Of a DNA stretch of 64,000 bases, positions 28,169-35,891 are shown one piece after another (the stretch's first letter is position 1; the number at the start of each line of letters is the position of its first letter). Under the pieces are notes generated by a model that was not told where the DNA came from, did not search any database, and was given only the letters and a program-made list of their open reading frames with translations. The stretch comes from Labilibaculum sp. (lineage in GTDB: Bacteria > Bacteroidota > Bacteroidia > Bacteroidales > Marinifilaceae): the NCBI GenBank assembly GCA_016342745.1, contig JAEINT010000007.1:62001-126000 (forward strand), in the 5' to 3' direction. A program made the translations under genes and the position numbers.

Positions 28169-28909
28169 ATGAAAAAATTCCGAGCAGATTTGCATATGCA
28201 TACAGTTTTATCTCCTTGCGGTGACTTGGAGATGAGCCCAGCAAATATTGTTCGAAAAGCTAGTGAACGTGGTATTGACATATTGGGAATAACAGACCAC
28301 AATTCAACTTTACATGCTCCTTTAATTAAAGAATTGGCATCTAGAGAAGGAATTATGGTTTTAATGGGAGCAGAAGTAACTACAAAAGAGGAAGTGCATT
28401 GTTTGTGCTTCTTTGAAAATGAAGTGCTTTTATCTCAGTTTCAAGAGTATTTGAATCGGCATTTGCCGAATATTCCAAATGATACCGACCGATTCGGATA
28501 TCAGGTTGTAGTAAATGAAGAGGAAGAAATTACAGACGAAATTGATTGTTTGTTGATTTCTGGTTTAAATCAGGGAATTGAAGAGATAGAAAAGAAAGTT
28601 CACGCTTTAAATGGTTTGTTTATACCAGCTCACATTAATAAAACAGTGAATAGTATTATTAGTCAATTGGGATTTTTACCACCAGATTTAAAGGTTGATG
28701 CTTTGGAAATATCACAGCATACAACAAAGAGTGAATTTTTAAAGAAGAATAAGTATCTGAAGAATTACAATTTTATTCAAAGTTCAGATGCACATTATAT
28801 AGATAATATCGGAAATACCTGGACAAACTTCTTTATGGAAAGACGAAATTTTGAAGAAATAAAAATGGCATTAGCAGGTATTGATGGAAGAAAAATTGAA
28901 ATAAAATAA
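28169..28909 (+). CDS. PHP-domain metal-dependent phosphoesterase
   Basis: 246 residues of the PHP family. The metal-binding motifs are DLHMHTVLSPCG (first two His), GITDHNS, the GAEVTT glutamate, IPAHINK, and the final SDAHY. Relatives include histidinol-phosphatase and the 3',5'-nucleoside bisphosphate phosphatase/RNase AM (TrpH). A PHP gene at this place in DRTGG/hydrogenase clusters is a recurring arrangement in anaerobes, with unknown substrate. It overlaps functionally with neither maturation nor catalysis in an obvious way; hydrolysis of a small nucleotide signal is one possibility. Confidence 0.88.
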   Translation: MKKFRADLHMHTVLSPCGDLEMSPANIVRKASERGIDILGITDHNSTLHAPLIKELASREGIMVLMGAEVTTKEEVHCLCFFENEVLLSQFQEYLNRHLPNIPNDTDRFGYQVVVNEEEEITDEIDCLLISGLNQGIEEIEKKVHALNGLFIPAHINKTVNSIISQLGFLPPDLKVDALEISQHTTKSEFLKKNKYLKNYNFIQSSDAHYIDNIGNTWTNFFMERRNFEEIKMALAGIDGRKIEIK

Positions 28910-28919
28910 GCCATTGGTA

Positions 28920-28938
28920 TTTAGCTGTTGGTTTTTAG
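28920..28938. repeat. Left inverted repeat around the second four-helix-bundle gene
   Basis: TTTAGCTGTTGGTTTTTAG. The complement of 29298-29316 reads TTTAGCTATTGGCAGTTAG, which matches at 15 of 19 positions. The repeat begins 11 bases after the PHP stop codon and lies just before the start of the inserted gene. Confidence 0.6.
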
Positions 28939-28949
28939 TTAAATAAGGA

Positions 28950-29311
28950 ATGAAGAATTTTAGGAAGTTAAATATTTGGCAAAATGGAATCACAATCGTT
29001 AAGATGACTTATCGATTGGCTGATATGCTTCCTAATGATGAAAAATATGGCTTGAGAAGTCAAATTTGTCGAGCGGCAGTTTCTGTTCCTTCTAATATTG
29101 CTGAAGGTTCTAGAAAAATAGTGATGCTGATTTTAGACGTTTTCTTGATATTGCTTTGGGATCTTTGTTCGAATTGGAAACTCAACTAATAATTATAGTA
29201 GAGTTGAATTTTATAGAAGAAAATAAGACTAAGGAATTAGCTGAATTAATTCAGCAGGAAGAAAAGATGATAAACAGTTTAATAACAGAGCTAAAGGCTA
29301 ACTGCCAATAG
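28950..29311 (+). pseudogene. Four-helix-bundle protein gene with a one-base frameshift
   Basis: The first 56 codons from ATG 28950 encode the conserved start of the 23S rRNA intervening-sequence family (FRKLNIWQNGITIVKMTYRL, then GLRSQICRAAVSVPSNIAEGSRK). The annotated frame then runs into unrelated sequence and stops at 29189. In the frame one base over, from 29120, the family's second half follows exactly: SDADFRRFLDIALGSLFELETQL and on to a TAG at 29309-29311. Adding one A to the run at 29114-29118 would restore a 120-residue protein of normal family length. So this is either a real frameshift or a homopolymer sequencing error. It splits the conserved PHP-HATPase gene order and is flanked by inverted repeats. 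Confidence 0.85.
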
Positions 29312-29316
29312 CTAAA
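29298..29316. repeat. Right inverted repeat around the second four-helix-bundle gene
   Basis: Partner of 28920-28938 (15 of 19 bases in inverted orientation). It overlaps the restored stop codon of the inserted gene and ends 11 bases before the TTG start of the next gene. Confidence 0.6.
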
Positions 29317-29327
29317 AGCTTAAAATA

Positions 29328-29867
29328 TTGAAAGATTTGTCAATGCATATAATGGATATCATCCAAAATTCAGTGAGAGCTGAAGCATCTAATGTACAGT
29401 TGGAAATTGTAGAGAGTCAGAAAGATGATCTGTTTTCAATTGGCATCAAAGATGATGGGTTTGGTATGTCGAAAGAGGTGTTGGCGAAAGCGATTGATCC
29501 ATTTTTTACAACAAGAACAACCCGCAAGGTTGGCTTGGGCTTGTCATTATTAAAGCAAAATGCAGAACAGACTGGCGGGAGAATGGATATTTCATCAAAA
29601 GAAGGAGTTGGTACTGAGTTAAAAGCAGTTTTTTCTCATTCACATTTAGATCGTCCTTCATTGGGTGATGTTGCAGGCACAATGGTATTGTTAGTGGGAG
29701 CGAATCCTGAAATGGATTTTTTATACAAACATACTTCTGATATTGGTGAATATGTATTTGATACAAAGGAAATAAAAGAAGTCTTGGATGGGGTTTCAGT
29801 TTCAGATCCTGAAATTATGAAATACCTAAAAGAGATGATCAAAGAGAACCTAAACACAATAATATAA
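29328..29867 (+). CDS. HATPase-domain protein of the hydrogenase cluster
   Basis: 179 residues. The N-terminal 110 residues form a histidine-kinase-type ATPase domain: N box IMDIIQNSVRAEA, G1 IGIKDDGFGMSKE, F box DPFFTTRTTRKVGLGLSLL, and G2 GGRMDISSKEGVGTEL. No dimerisation/phosphoacceptor (HisKA) domain precedes it, so it needs a partner. The remaining 70 residues are of unknown fold. It starts at TTG 29328: this gives the family-typical MKDLSMHIMDIIQNSV, whereas the first ATG (29343) would cut into the N box region. It precedes the 2Fe-2S protein gene by 34 bases. Similar stand-alone ATPase genes recur in [FeFe]-hydrogenase loci of Thermotogota and Clostridia. Confidence 0.87.
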   Translation: MKDLSMHIMDIIQNSVRAEASNVQLEIVESQKDDLFSIGIKDDGFGMSKEVLAKAIDPFFTTRTTRKVGLGLSLLKQNAEQTGGRMDISSKEGVGTELKAVFSHSHLDRPSLGDVAGTMVLLVGANPEMDFLYKHTSDIGEYVFDTKEIKEVLDGVSVSDPEIMKYLKEMIKENLNTII

Positions 29868-29901
29868 ATAATTAAATTCTAACCTTTAATAAATTGAGAT
29901 T

Positions 29902-30297
29902 ATGGCAAAAGTTAAATCCCTTGCAGATCTGAAGAAGATAAAAGAGAAGCTTCAGACAAAGATGGATCTTAGGGAGAAAAGCAACGATCCGGAAAGCTTG
30001 GTGCAGATTAAAGTAGCTATGGCGACTTGTGGTATTGCATCCGGAGCTAAAGAGGTGATGGAGTTCCTTATTGAGGAAACAGCCAAAAGAGGTATTCAGA
30101 CTGTAGTGACACAAACTGGATGCATGGGCTATTGTTATGCAGAACCTACAATTGAGGTTCAAATGCCAGGTAAAGAACCTGTCGTATTTGGTGATGTTGA
30201 TACTAAAAAAGCTGATGAGATTATTGAGAAATACATCAAGCTAGGTGAATTGGTAGATGGAATTATTCCAGTTAACTACAAAACTATTGACAATTAA
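29902..30297 (+). CDS. (2Fe-2S) ferredoxin-like protein of the hydrogenase cluster
   Basis: 131 residues of the thioredoxin-like [2Fe-2S] ferredoxin type (TM1420-like). The four ligands are in VAMATCGIASGAKE (one Cys visible there) and TQTGCMGYCYAEPTIEV (two Cys). The usual first pair CxxxxC appears reduced to a single Cys, so cluster binding may differ from classical forms. It lies 21 bases before hydB, whose own N-terminus carries a related domain with GGTGCRAS and MTGCFGFCEKGP. Probably an electron carrier or docking protein between the sensor genes and HydABC. Confidence 0.8.
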   Translation: MAKVKSLADLKKIKEKLQTKMDLREKSNDPESLVQIKVAMATCGIASGAKEVMEFLIEETAKRGIQTVVTQTGCMGYCYAEPTIEVQMPGKEPVVFGDVDTKKADEIIEKYIKLGELVDGIIPVNYKTIDN

Positions 30298-30318
30298 ATC
30301 GTAAAAGAAACTGCAATT

Positions 30319-32112
30319 ATGGAAAAGTATAAAATGCATATTCTTATTTGTGGAGGTACAGGGTGTCGTGCATCTGCAAGTGAGGCTATTCAAAACAATC
30401 TACAGGATGCTCTAAAAGCGAAAGGGCTTGAAGAAGAGGTTCAGGTAGTAATGACGGGTTGCTTTGGCTTTTGCGAAAAAGGTCCTATTGTAAAGATTCT
30501 TCCAGACAACACTTTCTATATTGAAGTGAAGCCAGAAGATGCAGAGGAGCTTATTGAAGAGCATATTGTAAAAGGACGTAAGGTGATGCGTTTACTTTAC
30601 ACTGACCCAGAAAATAAAGAAGTAATTAGTGATTCTAAACATATGGGATTTTATAAGAAGCAAATTCGTATCGCATTACGAAATTGTGGATTTATTAATC
30701 CTGAAAATATAGATGAGTACATTGGTTCAAATGGGTATGCTGCTCTTGGGAAATGTTTAACAGACATGACTCCTCAAGCAGTTATTGATGAAATTAAAGA
30801 ATCTGGTTTACGCGGACGAGGAGGAGGAGGATTCCCAACTGGTTTAAAGTGGGAATTTGCTTCTAAAAATGATGCAGATCAGAAATATGTAGTTTGTAAT
30901 GCTGATGAGGGAGATCCTGGAGCATTTATGGATCGTTCCATCTTGGAAGGTGATCCACATTCTGTACTAGAATCAATGGCCATTTGTGGTTACACAATGG
31001 GTGCCGATAAAGGTGTGATCTATATTCGTGCTGAATATCCGTTAGCAATTCAGCGTTTGAAGGTTGCGATTGGACAAGCTAGAGATTATGGTTTATTAGG
31101 AAATGATATTTTAGGTACCGGCTTTAATTTCGATGTGGAAATGCGTTATGGCGCAGGAGCTTTCGTTTGCGGTGAAGAAACTGCTTTGATCCAATCGATG
31201 GAAGGTCTTCGTGGTGAGCCAACTGTTAAACCTCCATTCCCTGCAGAATCAGGTTACAATGGAAAGCCAACCAATGTAAACAATGTTGAAACTTTTGCCA
31301 GTATTCCTGTTATTATTAACAAGGGTGCATCTTGGTATAATAAGATTGGTACTGAAAAATCAAAAGGAACCAAAGTATTTGCTTTGGCCGGAAAAATCAA
31401 CAATGTTGGTTTAATAGAGGTGCCAATGGGAACTACTCTTCGTGAAGTGATTTACGAAATTGGTGGTGGAATTAAAGATGGTAAGAAATTTAAGGCTGTT
31501 CAAACAGGTGGACCTTCTGGAGGTTGCTTAACTGAAAAGCATTTGGATACACCAATCGATTTTGATAACCTTCTTGCTGTTGGATCTATGATGGGTTCTG
31601 GTGGTATGATTGTTATGGATGAGGATGACTGTATGGTGTCAATGGCTAAGTTCTATTTAGATTTTACTGTTGAAGAATCATGTGGTAAGTGTACTCCTTG
31701 TCGAGTTGGTAACAAGCGTTTGTACGAATTGCTTGATAAAATTACTGAAGGAAAAGGTACTAAGAACGATCTTGATTTATTAAGAAACTTAAGTACTGTT
31801 ATTAAAGATACTTCTCTTTGCGGATTAGGACAGACATCACCAAACCCTGTTCTTTCTACAATTGAAAATTTCTATGATGAGTATATTGCTCACGTTGAAA
31901 ATCACAAATGTCCATCAGGTCAGTGTAAGGCTTTAATGCAGTACGTAATTGATCCTGAACTTTGTGTTGGATGTACGCTTTGTGCTCGCAATTGTCCTGT
32001 TGACTGTATTGCAGGGGAGCGTAAAGAGGCTCACATTATCGATACTGCAACATGTATCAAGTGTGGTGCTTGTATGGAGAAATGTAAGTTTAATGCGATT
32101 AGCATTCAGTAA
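30319..32112 (+). CDS. hydB: Electron-bifurcating [FeFe] hydrogenase subunit HydB (NuoF-like)
   Basis: 597 residues. This flavin subunit exchanges electrons with NAD(H) in the HydABC complex, which oxidises NADH and reduced ferredoxin together to make H2, or runs in reverse. Domains in order: thioredoxin-like [2Fe-2S] (residues 1-90, MTGCFGFCEKGP), FMN/NADH-binding NuoF core with GLRGRGGGGFPTGLKW and NADEGDPGAFMDR, an SLBB domain, the [4Fe-4S] site ESCGKCTPCRVGN, and a C-terminal pair of [4Fe-4S] ferredoxin motifs (CVGCTLCARNCPVDC and CIKCGACMEKCK). This order is that of T. maritima HydB. The gene is followed after 13 bases by hydA. Confidence 0.96.
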   Translation: MEKYKMHILICGGTGCRASASEAIQNNLQDALKAKGLEEEVQVVMTGCFGFCEKGPIVKILPDNTFYIEVKPEDAEELIEEHIVKGRKVMRLLYTDPENKEVISDSKHMGFYKKQIRIALRNCGFINPENIDEYIGSNGYAALGKCLTDMTPQAVIDEIKESGLRGRGGGGFPTGLKWEFASKNDADQKYVVCNADEGDPGAFMDRSILEGDPHSVLESMAICGYTMGADKGVIYIRAEYPLAIQRLKVAIGQARDYGLLGNDILGTGFNFDVEMRYGAGAFVCGEETALIQSMEGLRGEPTVKPPFPAESGYNGKPTNVNNVETFASIPVIINKGASWYNKIGTEKSKGTKVFALAGKINNVGLIEVPMGTTLREVIYEIGGGIKDGKKFKAVQTGGPSGGCLTEKHLDTPIDFDNLLAVGSMMGSGGMIVMDEDDCMVSMAKFYLDFTVEESCGKCTPCRVGNKRLYELLDKITEGKGTKNDLDLLRNLSTVIKDTSLCGLGQTSPNPVLSTIENFYDEYIAHVENHKCPSGQCKALMQYVIDPELCVGCTLCARNCPVDCIAGERKEAHIIDTATCIKCGACMEKCKFNAISIQ

Positions 32113-32117
32113 GGAGG
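32112..32117 (+). promoter_or_regulatory. Canonical Shine-Dalgarno sequence of hydA
   Basis: AGGAGG overlapping the hydB stop region, 8 bases before ATG 32126. Such sites are rare in Bacteroidota; this one decides the hydA start. Confidence 0.8.
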
Positions 32118-32125
32118 ATCTTAAA

Positions 32126-33898
32126 ATGGAAAAAATGATCAAATTAACCATTGATAATAAGCAGATAGAAGTACCTAAGGGGACTACTATTTTAGATGCA
32201 GCCAAGGGAATTGGAATTGATATCCCAACCCTTTGTTATATGCATTTAGGCGATATGGGTATAGAACACAAGCCTGGCGGATGCCGAATTTGTGTCGTAG
32301 AGGTTGAAGGGCGTCGTAATTTAGCTCCTTCATGTAACTCTAAGTGTGATGACGGAATGGTTATTCATACTCACAATATGAGAGTATTGAATGCACGTAA
32401 AACAGTTATGGAATTGATGCTTTCGGATCATCCATTTGATTGTTTAGTTTGTGCTAAATCGGGTACCTGTGATCTTCAATCTACAGCTCAGCAATTGGGT
32501 GTTCGCGAAATTCATTACAAAGGTGAGCAGTCTACTTATAAAGTAGATTATTCTCCTTCAATTATCCGTGATATGGATAAGTGTATCATGTGTCGTCGTT
32601 GTGAAACGATGTGTAACGATGTACAAACAGTTGGTGCTCTTTCTGCGGTAAATAGAGGATTCGAGTCAGTTGTTGCTCCAGCATTCGAAATGGATTTGGA
32701 GAAATCAACTTGTACTTATTGTGGTCAGTGTGTTGCTGTATGTCCTACAGGAGCATTAACTGAAAAAGATCACACGAACCAATTGATTAGAGATCTTGCT
32801 GATCCTAAGAAAACAGTAGTTGTTCAAACGGCTCCAGCTGTACGTGCTGCTTTAGGTGAAGAGTTTGGAATGGAACCAGGATCTTTAGTAACTGGTAAAA
32901 TGGTTTCGGCTTTACGTCAATTAGGTTTTGATAACGTATTCGATACAGATTTTGCTGCCGATCTTACCATTATGGAAGAGGGTACTGAATTATTAGAGCG
33001 TTTACAAAAGCATTTAGATGGAGATAAGGATGTGAAACTTCCTATCTTGACTTCTTGTTGTCCAGGATGGGTGAATTTCTTTGAACATCACTTCCCAGAT
33101 ATGAAGGAAATTCCATCAACTGCCCGTTCTCCACAGCAAATGTTTGGTCCTATTGCAAAAAATTATCTTGCACAAGAAATGGGAATCAAGCGTGAGGATA
33201 TGATTGTAGTATCTATTATGCCTTGTTTGGCTAAAAAATACGAATGTCAGCGTGATGAGTTTAAAGTTGACGGTGATCCAGATGTAAATTACTCAATTTC
33301 GACAAGAGAGTTAGCCAACTTAATTAAGCAGGCTAATATGGATTTCAATGCTCTTCCTGAAGAAGATTTTGATAATCCAATGGGAGAATCAACAGGTGCT
33401 GGTGTTATTTTTGGTACTACCGGTGGTGTTATCGAAGCTGCAGCTCGTACAGCATACGAAGTTTACACTGGAAAAAGCCTAGAGAAAGTTGACTTTGAAG
33501 CTCTTCGTGGTATGGATGGTATCCGTAGTGCAACAGTAGATTTTGATGGTTTGCCAATAAATATTGGAATTGCTCATGGATTGGGTAATGCACGTAAACT
33601 TCTTGAAGATGTACGTGATGGTAAGTCGCAATATCATGCAATCGAAATCATGGCTTGTCCTGGTGGTTGTATTGGTGGTGGTGGTCAGCCATTGCATCAT
33701 GGTGATTCTTCAATTTTGAAGAAGCGTGCTGCTGCTCTTTATCGCGAAGATGAAGGTAAAGCGATCCGTAAATCTCACGAAAATCCATACATTATTAAAT
33801 TGTATGAAGATTTCTTAGGGAAACCATGCGGTGAGTTGTCTCATAAATTATTACATACTCATTATTTCGATAAGAGTAAGGATATTGAGATTGAATAA
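32126..33898 (+). CDS. hydA: Electron-bifurcating [FeFe] hydrogenase catalytic subunit HydA
   Basis: 590 residues, group A3 architecture. N-terminal [2Fe-2S] domain (CYMHLGDMG, GGCRICVVEVEG), a His-Cys [4Fe-4S] site (HPFDCLVCAKSGTC), two [4Fe-4S] motifs (CIMCRRCETMC and CTYCGQCVAVCP), then the H-cluster domain. All three signature loops are canonical: TSCCPGW with C311 (proton relay) and C312 (ligand), MPCLAKKYE with C367, and MACPGGCIGGGG with C511 and C515. The start is ATG 32126, preceded at 8 bases by a perfect AGGAGG; an open frame extending upstream to 31949 merely overlaps hydB. It lacks the extra C-terminal [2Fe-2S] domain of the T. maritima subunit. H2 production is the probable direction in a fermenter. 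Confidence 0.97.
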   Translation: MEKMIKLTIDNKQIEVPKGTTILDAAKGIGIDIPTLCYMHLGDMGIEHKPGGCRICVVEVEGRRNLAPSCNSKCDDGMVIHTHNMRVLNARKTVMELMLSDHPFDCLVCAKSGTCDLQSTAQQLGVREIHYKGEQSTYKVDYSPSIIRDMDKCIMCRRCETMCNDVQTVGALSAVNRGFESVVAPAFEMDLEKSTCTYCGQCVAVCPTGALTEKDHTNQLIRDLADPKKTVVVQTAPAVRAALGEEFGMEPGSLVTGKMVSALRQLGFDNVFDTDFAADLTIMEEGTELLERLQKHLDGDKDVKLPILTSCCPGWVNFFEHHFPDMKEIPSTARSPQQMFGPIAKNYLAQEMGIKREDMIVVSIMPCLAKKYECQRDEFKVDGDPDVNYSISTRELANLIKQANMDFNALPEEDFDNPMGESTGAGVIFGTTGGVIEAAARTAYEVYTGKSLEKVDFEALRGMDGIRSATVDFDGLPINIGIAHGLGNARKLLEDVRDGKSQYHAIEIMACPGGCIGGGGQPLHHGDSSILKKRAAALYREDEGKAIRKSHENPYIIKLYEDFLGKPCGELSHKLLHTHYFDKSKDIEIE

Positions 33899-33952
33899 AT
33901 TATTTTGAACCATTCGGATTAAAAAATCCAATTAATATAAGGAGTTTATATT

Positions 33953-34432
33953 ATGGCAAAAATTAAATTAGCAAAGGCCAAAGTTGAAAAACTTGCGGAA
34001 ATTTGCAAATCATTTAATAATGAAGGGAGCGAATTAATAAATGTGCTTCACAAGGCTCAGGAAACTTTTGGTTACCTGCCTGCAGAAGTTCAGGAAATTA
34101 TTGCTCGTGAGTTGAATGTTTCAGTTGCCCATGTTTATGGTGTGGTAACTTTTTATTCATTCTTCTCTATGGTACCTAAAGGAGAATTCCCAATTTCAAT
34201 TTGTATGGGAACTGCTTGTTATGTGAGAGGTGCTGAAAAGGTATTGGCAGAGTTCAAACGTCAATTGAATGTTCCAGTTGGTGAAACTACTGAGGATGGT
34301 AAGTTCTCTATTAGCTGCTTACGTTGTGTAGGAGCTTGTGGTTTAGCACCAGTAGTAACTATCGGAGAGCGCGTTTTTGGGCGTGTTGCTTCCGGCGATG
34401 TTGCTGATATTCTAAAAGAGTATCAACAGTAA
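33953..34432 (+). CDS. hydC: Electron-bifurcating [FeFe] hydrogenase subunit HydC (NuoE-like)
   Basis: 159 residues with the NuoE/24-kDa fold: helical N-terminal part (LINVLHKAQETFGYLPAEVQEIIARELNV, VYGVVTFYSFFSM) and a thioredoxin-like [2Fe-2S] domain whose four Cys lie in CMGTACYVRGA and CLRCVGACGLAP. It passes electrons between HydB flavin and HydA. The gene is last in the cluster here (T. maritima has the order hydC-hydB-hydA), preceded at 8 bases by AAGGAG and followed by a strong terminator. Confidence 0.95.
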   Translation: MAKIKLAKAKVEKLAEICKSFNNEGSELINVLHKAQETFGYLPAEVQEIIARELNVSVAHVYGVVTFYSFFSMVPKGEFPISICMGTACYVRGAEKVLAEFKRQLNVPVGETTEDGKFSISCLRCVGACGLAPVVTIGERVFGRVASGDVADILKEYQQ

Positions 34433-34454
34433 ATAATTATTGATTCTAAAATAG

Positions 34455-34485
34455 AAACCTCCGACTAGCGTCGGAGGTTTTTTTT
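34455..34485 (+). terminator. Terminator of the hydrogenase cluster
   Basis: AAACCTCCGAC and GTCGGAGGTTT pair around TAGC and run into eight T. Confidence 0.94.
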
Positions 34486-34556
34486 GTTTTCTATTTGAAA
34501 GAATGACGAATAATGTATGTTCTACTTTTAGTTTAAAGTGGGCTATTTATAGGCAT

Positions 34557-34586
34557 AAAAAAAGCACTGCGAGATGCAGTGCTTTT
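34557..34586 (-). terminator. Terminator of the Kelch lipoprotein gene
   Basis: AAAAGCACTGC and GCAGTGCTTTT pair around a short loop; on the minus strand seven T follow. It lies 18 bases beyond the stop codon of the minus-strand gene. Confidence 0.9.
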
Positions 34587-34604
34587 ATATTATTAGTATG
34601 ACAA

Positions 34605-35615
34605 TTAATTGTCATCATCAGTTTCATCCATTTTTGGGTTGAATTCCCACATGTCACCAAGGTAACCGCCACCAGCATTACCCGTAACGAAGAATCCTCT
34701 GTTGTTCAAAGTAAAGGCAACAGCATCTTCTCTTGCAGAAACTTCTCTCTCTAAAGAAGTTCTTTCAGTCCAATCATCTTTAGCAGGATTGTATTCCCAA
34801 ACTTCAGTAGTGTAATTTCCATTTTTCCCAGTAGCAAGATATGCTCTATCACTAATAACAAAAGCAACCGCTTCAGCACGTTGAACATCTTCCCATCTGT
34901 TATCATCATCTAGGTATTCTTTTCTAGTCCATCCATTAAAGTCTGCACTAATTAAAGTTGGATCGTACTCCCAAACATATTTTAAACTTCCTGTTCCAGA
35001 AACAACATATGCTTTATCATTGATTACGAATGTTGCAGCATTAGCTGACTTTTCACCATCAAAAGCAATCTTTGACCATGTACCATTGTCAAATTTGTAA
35101 AAATCTTTAAGGTAGTTTCTATCTTTTCCGTCAAGGTAACCGTAACCTGTACCAACGTAGCCAACACCATTAATAGAGAATGAAATTGCATTTTGACGTG
35201 CAGTACCCATAAAATCAGGAGCTGGGCTCCATGTTTCAGCAACAGGATCAAACGCATAAAAATCAGCTAAACGATTATCGTCTTCATCAACTCCTAAGCC
35301 AACGTAAGCCATTTCTTTACCATCTACAATAGCTGTAAATGCAACAGCTTCTTTTCTTTCTGTTCCTGGGAAATCCGCAATCTTAATCCAGCCAGACTGA
35401 ATGCTATATTTGTAGAATTCTTTCAGGCAATCTTCACCATCATAACCAGTACCTACATAAGCGAAATCACCTACCACGAAGCTTACAGCCCCACCTCTAG
35501 GGGTTCCTTCAAATGTAGAAGATTTAATCCAGTTACCATTTAGGTCGTCGGAACTTCCACAGCTAGTAAGAAATAGAGATAATGCAAAAAATGCAAATAA
35601 TAATCTTTGTTTCAT
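34605..35615 (-). CDS. Kelch-repeat beta-propeller lipoprotein
   Basis: 336 residues. A lipoprotein signal (MKQRLLFAFFALSLFLTSC, lipobox LTSC) is followed by six or so Kelch-type repeats, each with a run like RGGAVSFVVGDFAYVGTGYDG, then FYKYSIQSGWIKIADFPGTER. The repeats read as the blades of one propeller. It is surface- or periplasm-exposed with an unknown binding partner. It is divergent from the DUF4270 gene; the Kelch/DUF4270/outer-membrane-protein combination recurs in Bacteroidota, which suggests a shared cell-envelope task that I cannot name. The protein ends in an acidic tail (DETDDDN). Confidence 0.86.
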   Translation of the reverse strand: MKQRLLFAFFALSLFLTSCGSSDDLNGNWIKSSTFEGTPRGGAVSFVVGDFAYVGTGYDGEDCLKEFYKYSIQSGWIKIADFPGTERKEAVAFTAIVDGKEMAYVGLGVDEDDNRLADFYAFDPVAETWSPAPDFMGTARQNAISFSINGVGYVGTGYGYLDGKDRNYLKDFYKFDNGTWSKIAFDGEKSANAATFVINDKAYVVSGTGSLKYVWEYDPTLISADFNGWTRKEYLDDDNRWEDVQRAEAVAFVISDRAYLATGKNGNYTTEVWEYNPAKDDWTERTSLEREVSAREDAVAFTLNNRGFFVTGNAGGGYLGDMWEFNPKMDETDDDN

Positions 35616-35695
35616 TTGTTATGAGTTTATCAATAAATAATATGATTATTTTAAATTCAAAGGTGGGAAAAAGCGATTCTCTCCCTTACCGAGGA

Positions 35696-35729
35696 CAAAT
35701 ATAAATAAAAATCAATAGGATTGATTTTT
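35696..35729 (-). promoter_or_regulatory. Putative promoter and operator of the Kelch lipoprotein gene
   Basis: On the minus strand TATATTTG (35703 to 35696) fits a -7 box. Immediately upstream lies a perfect inverted repeat, AAAAATCAAT-AGG-ATTGATTTTT (35707-35729). No TTTG occurs at the -33 spacing, so activation or repression through the dyad is plausible. Confidence 0.5.
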
Positions 35730-35891
35730 CTATTCATAAAAATAAAGTGTCGTTTAGAAATTTTAACAATTATAATCACGATTTTTTATATACATTTGTC
35801 CGTTATCTGATATTTTGATTGAAATCAATTAATGATATTAGCTCATTATTTACTCTTTATTCACATGATTAGGAATCTGTATTTATTAAAT

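Noticed and set aside
31949-32125. Upstream extension of hydA (open frame from 31949)
   Set aside because: It overlaps the ferredoxin-coding end of hydB in another frame; the AGGAGG and ATG at 32126 fix the true start.
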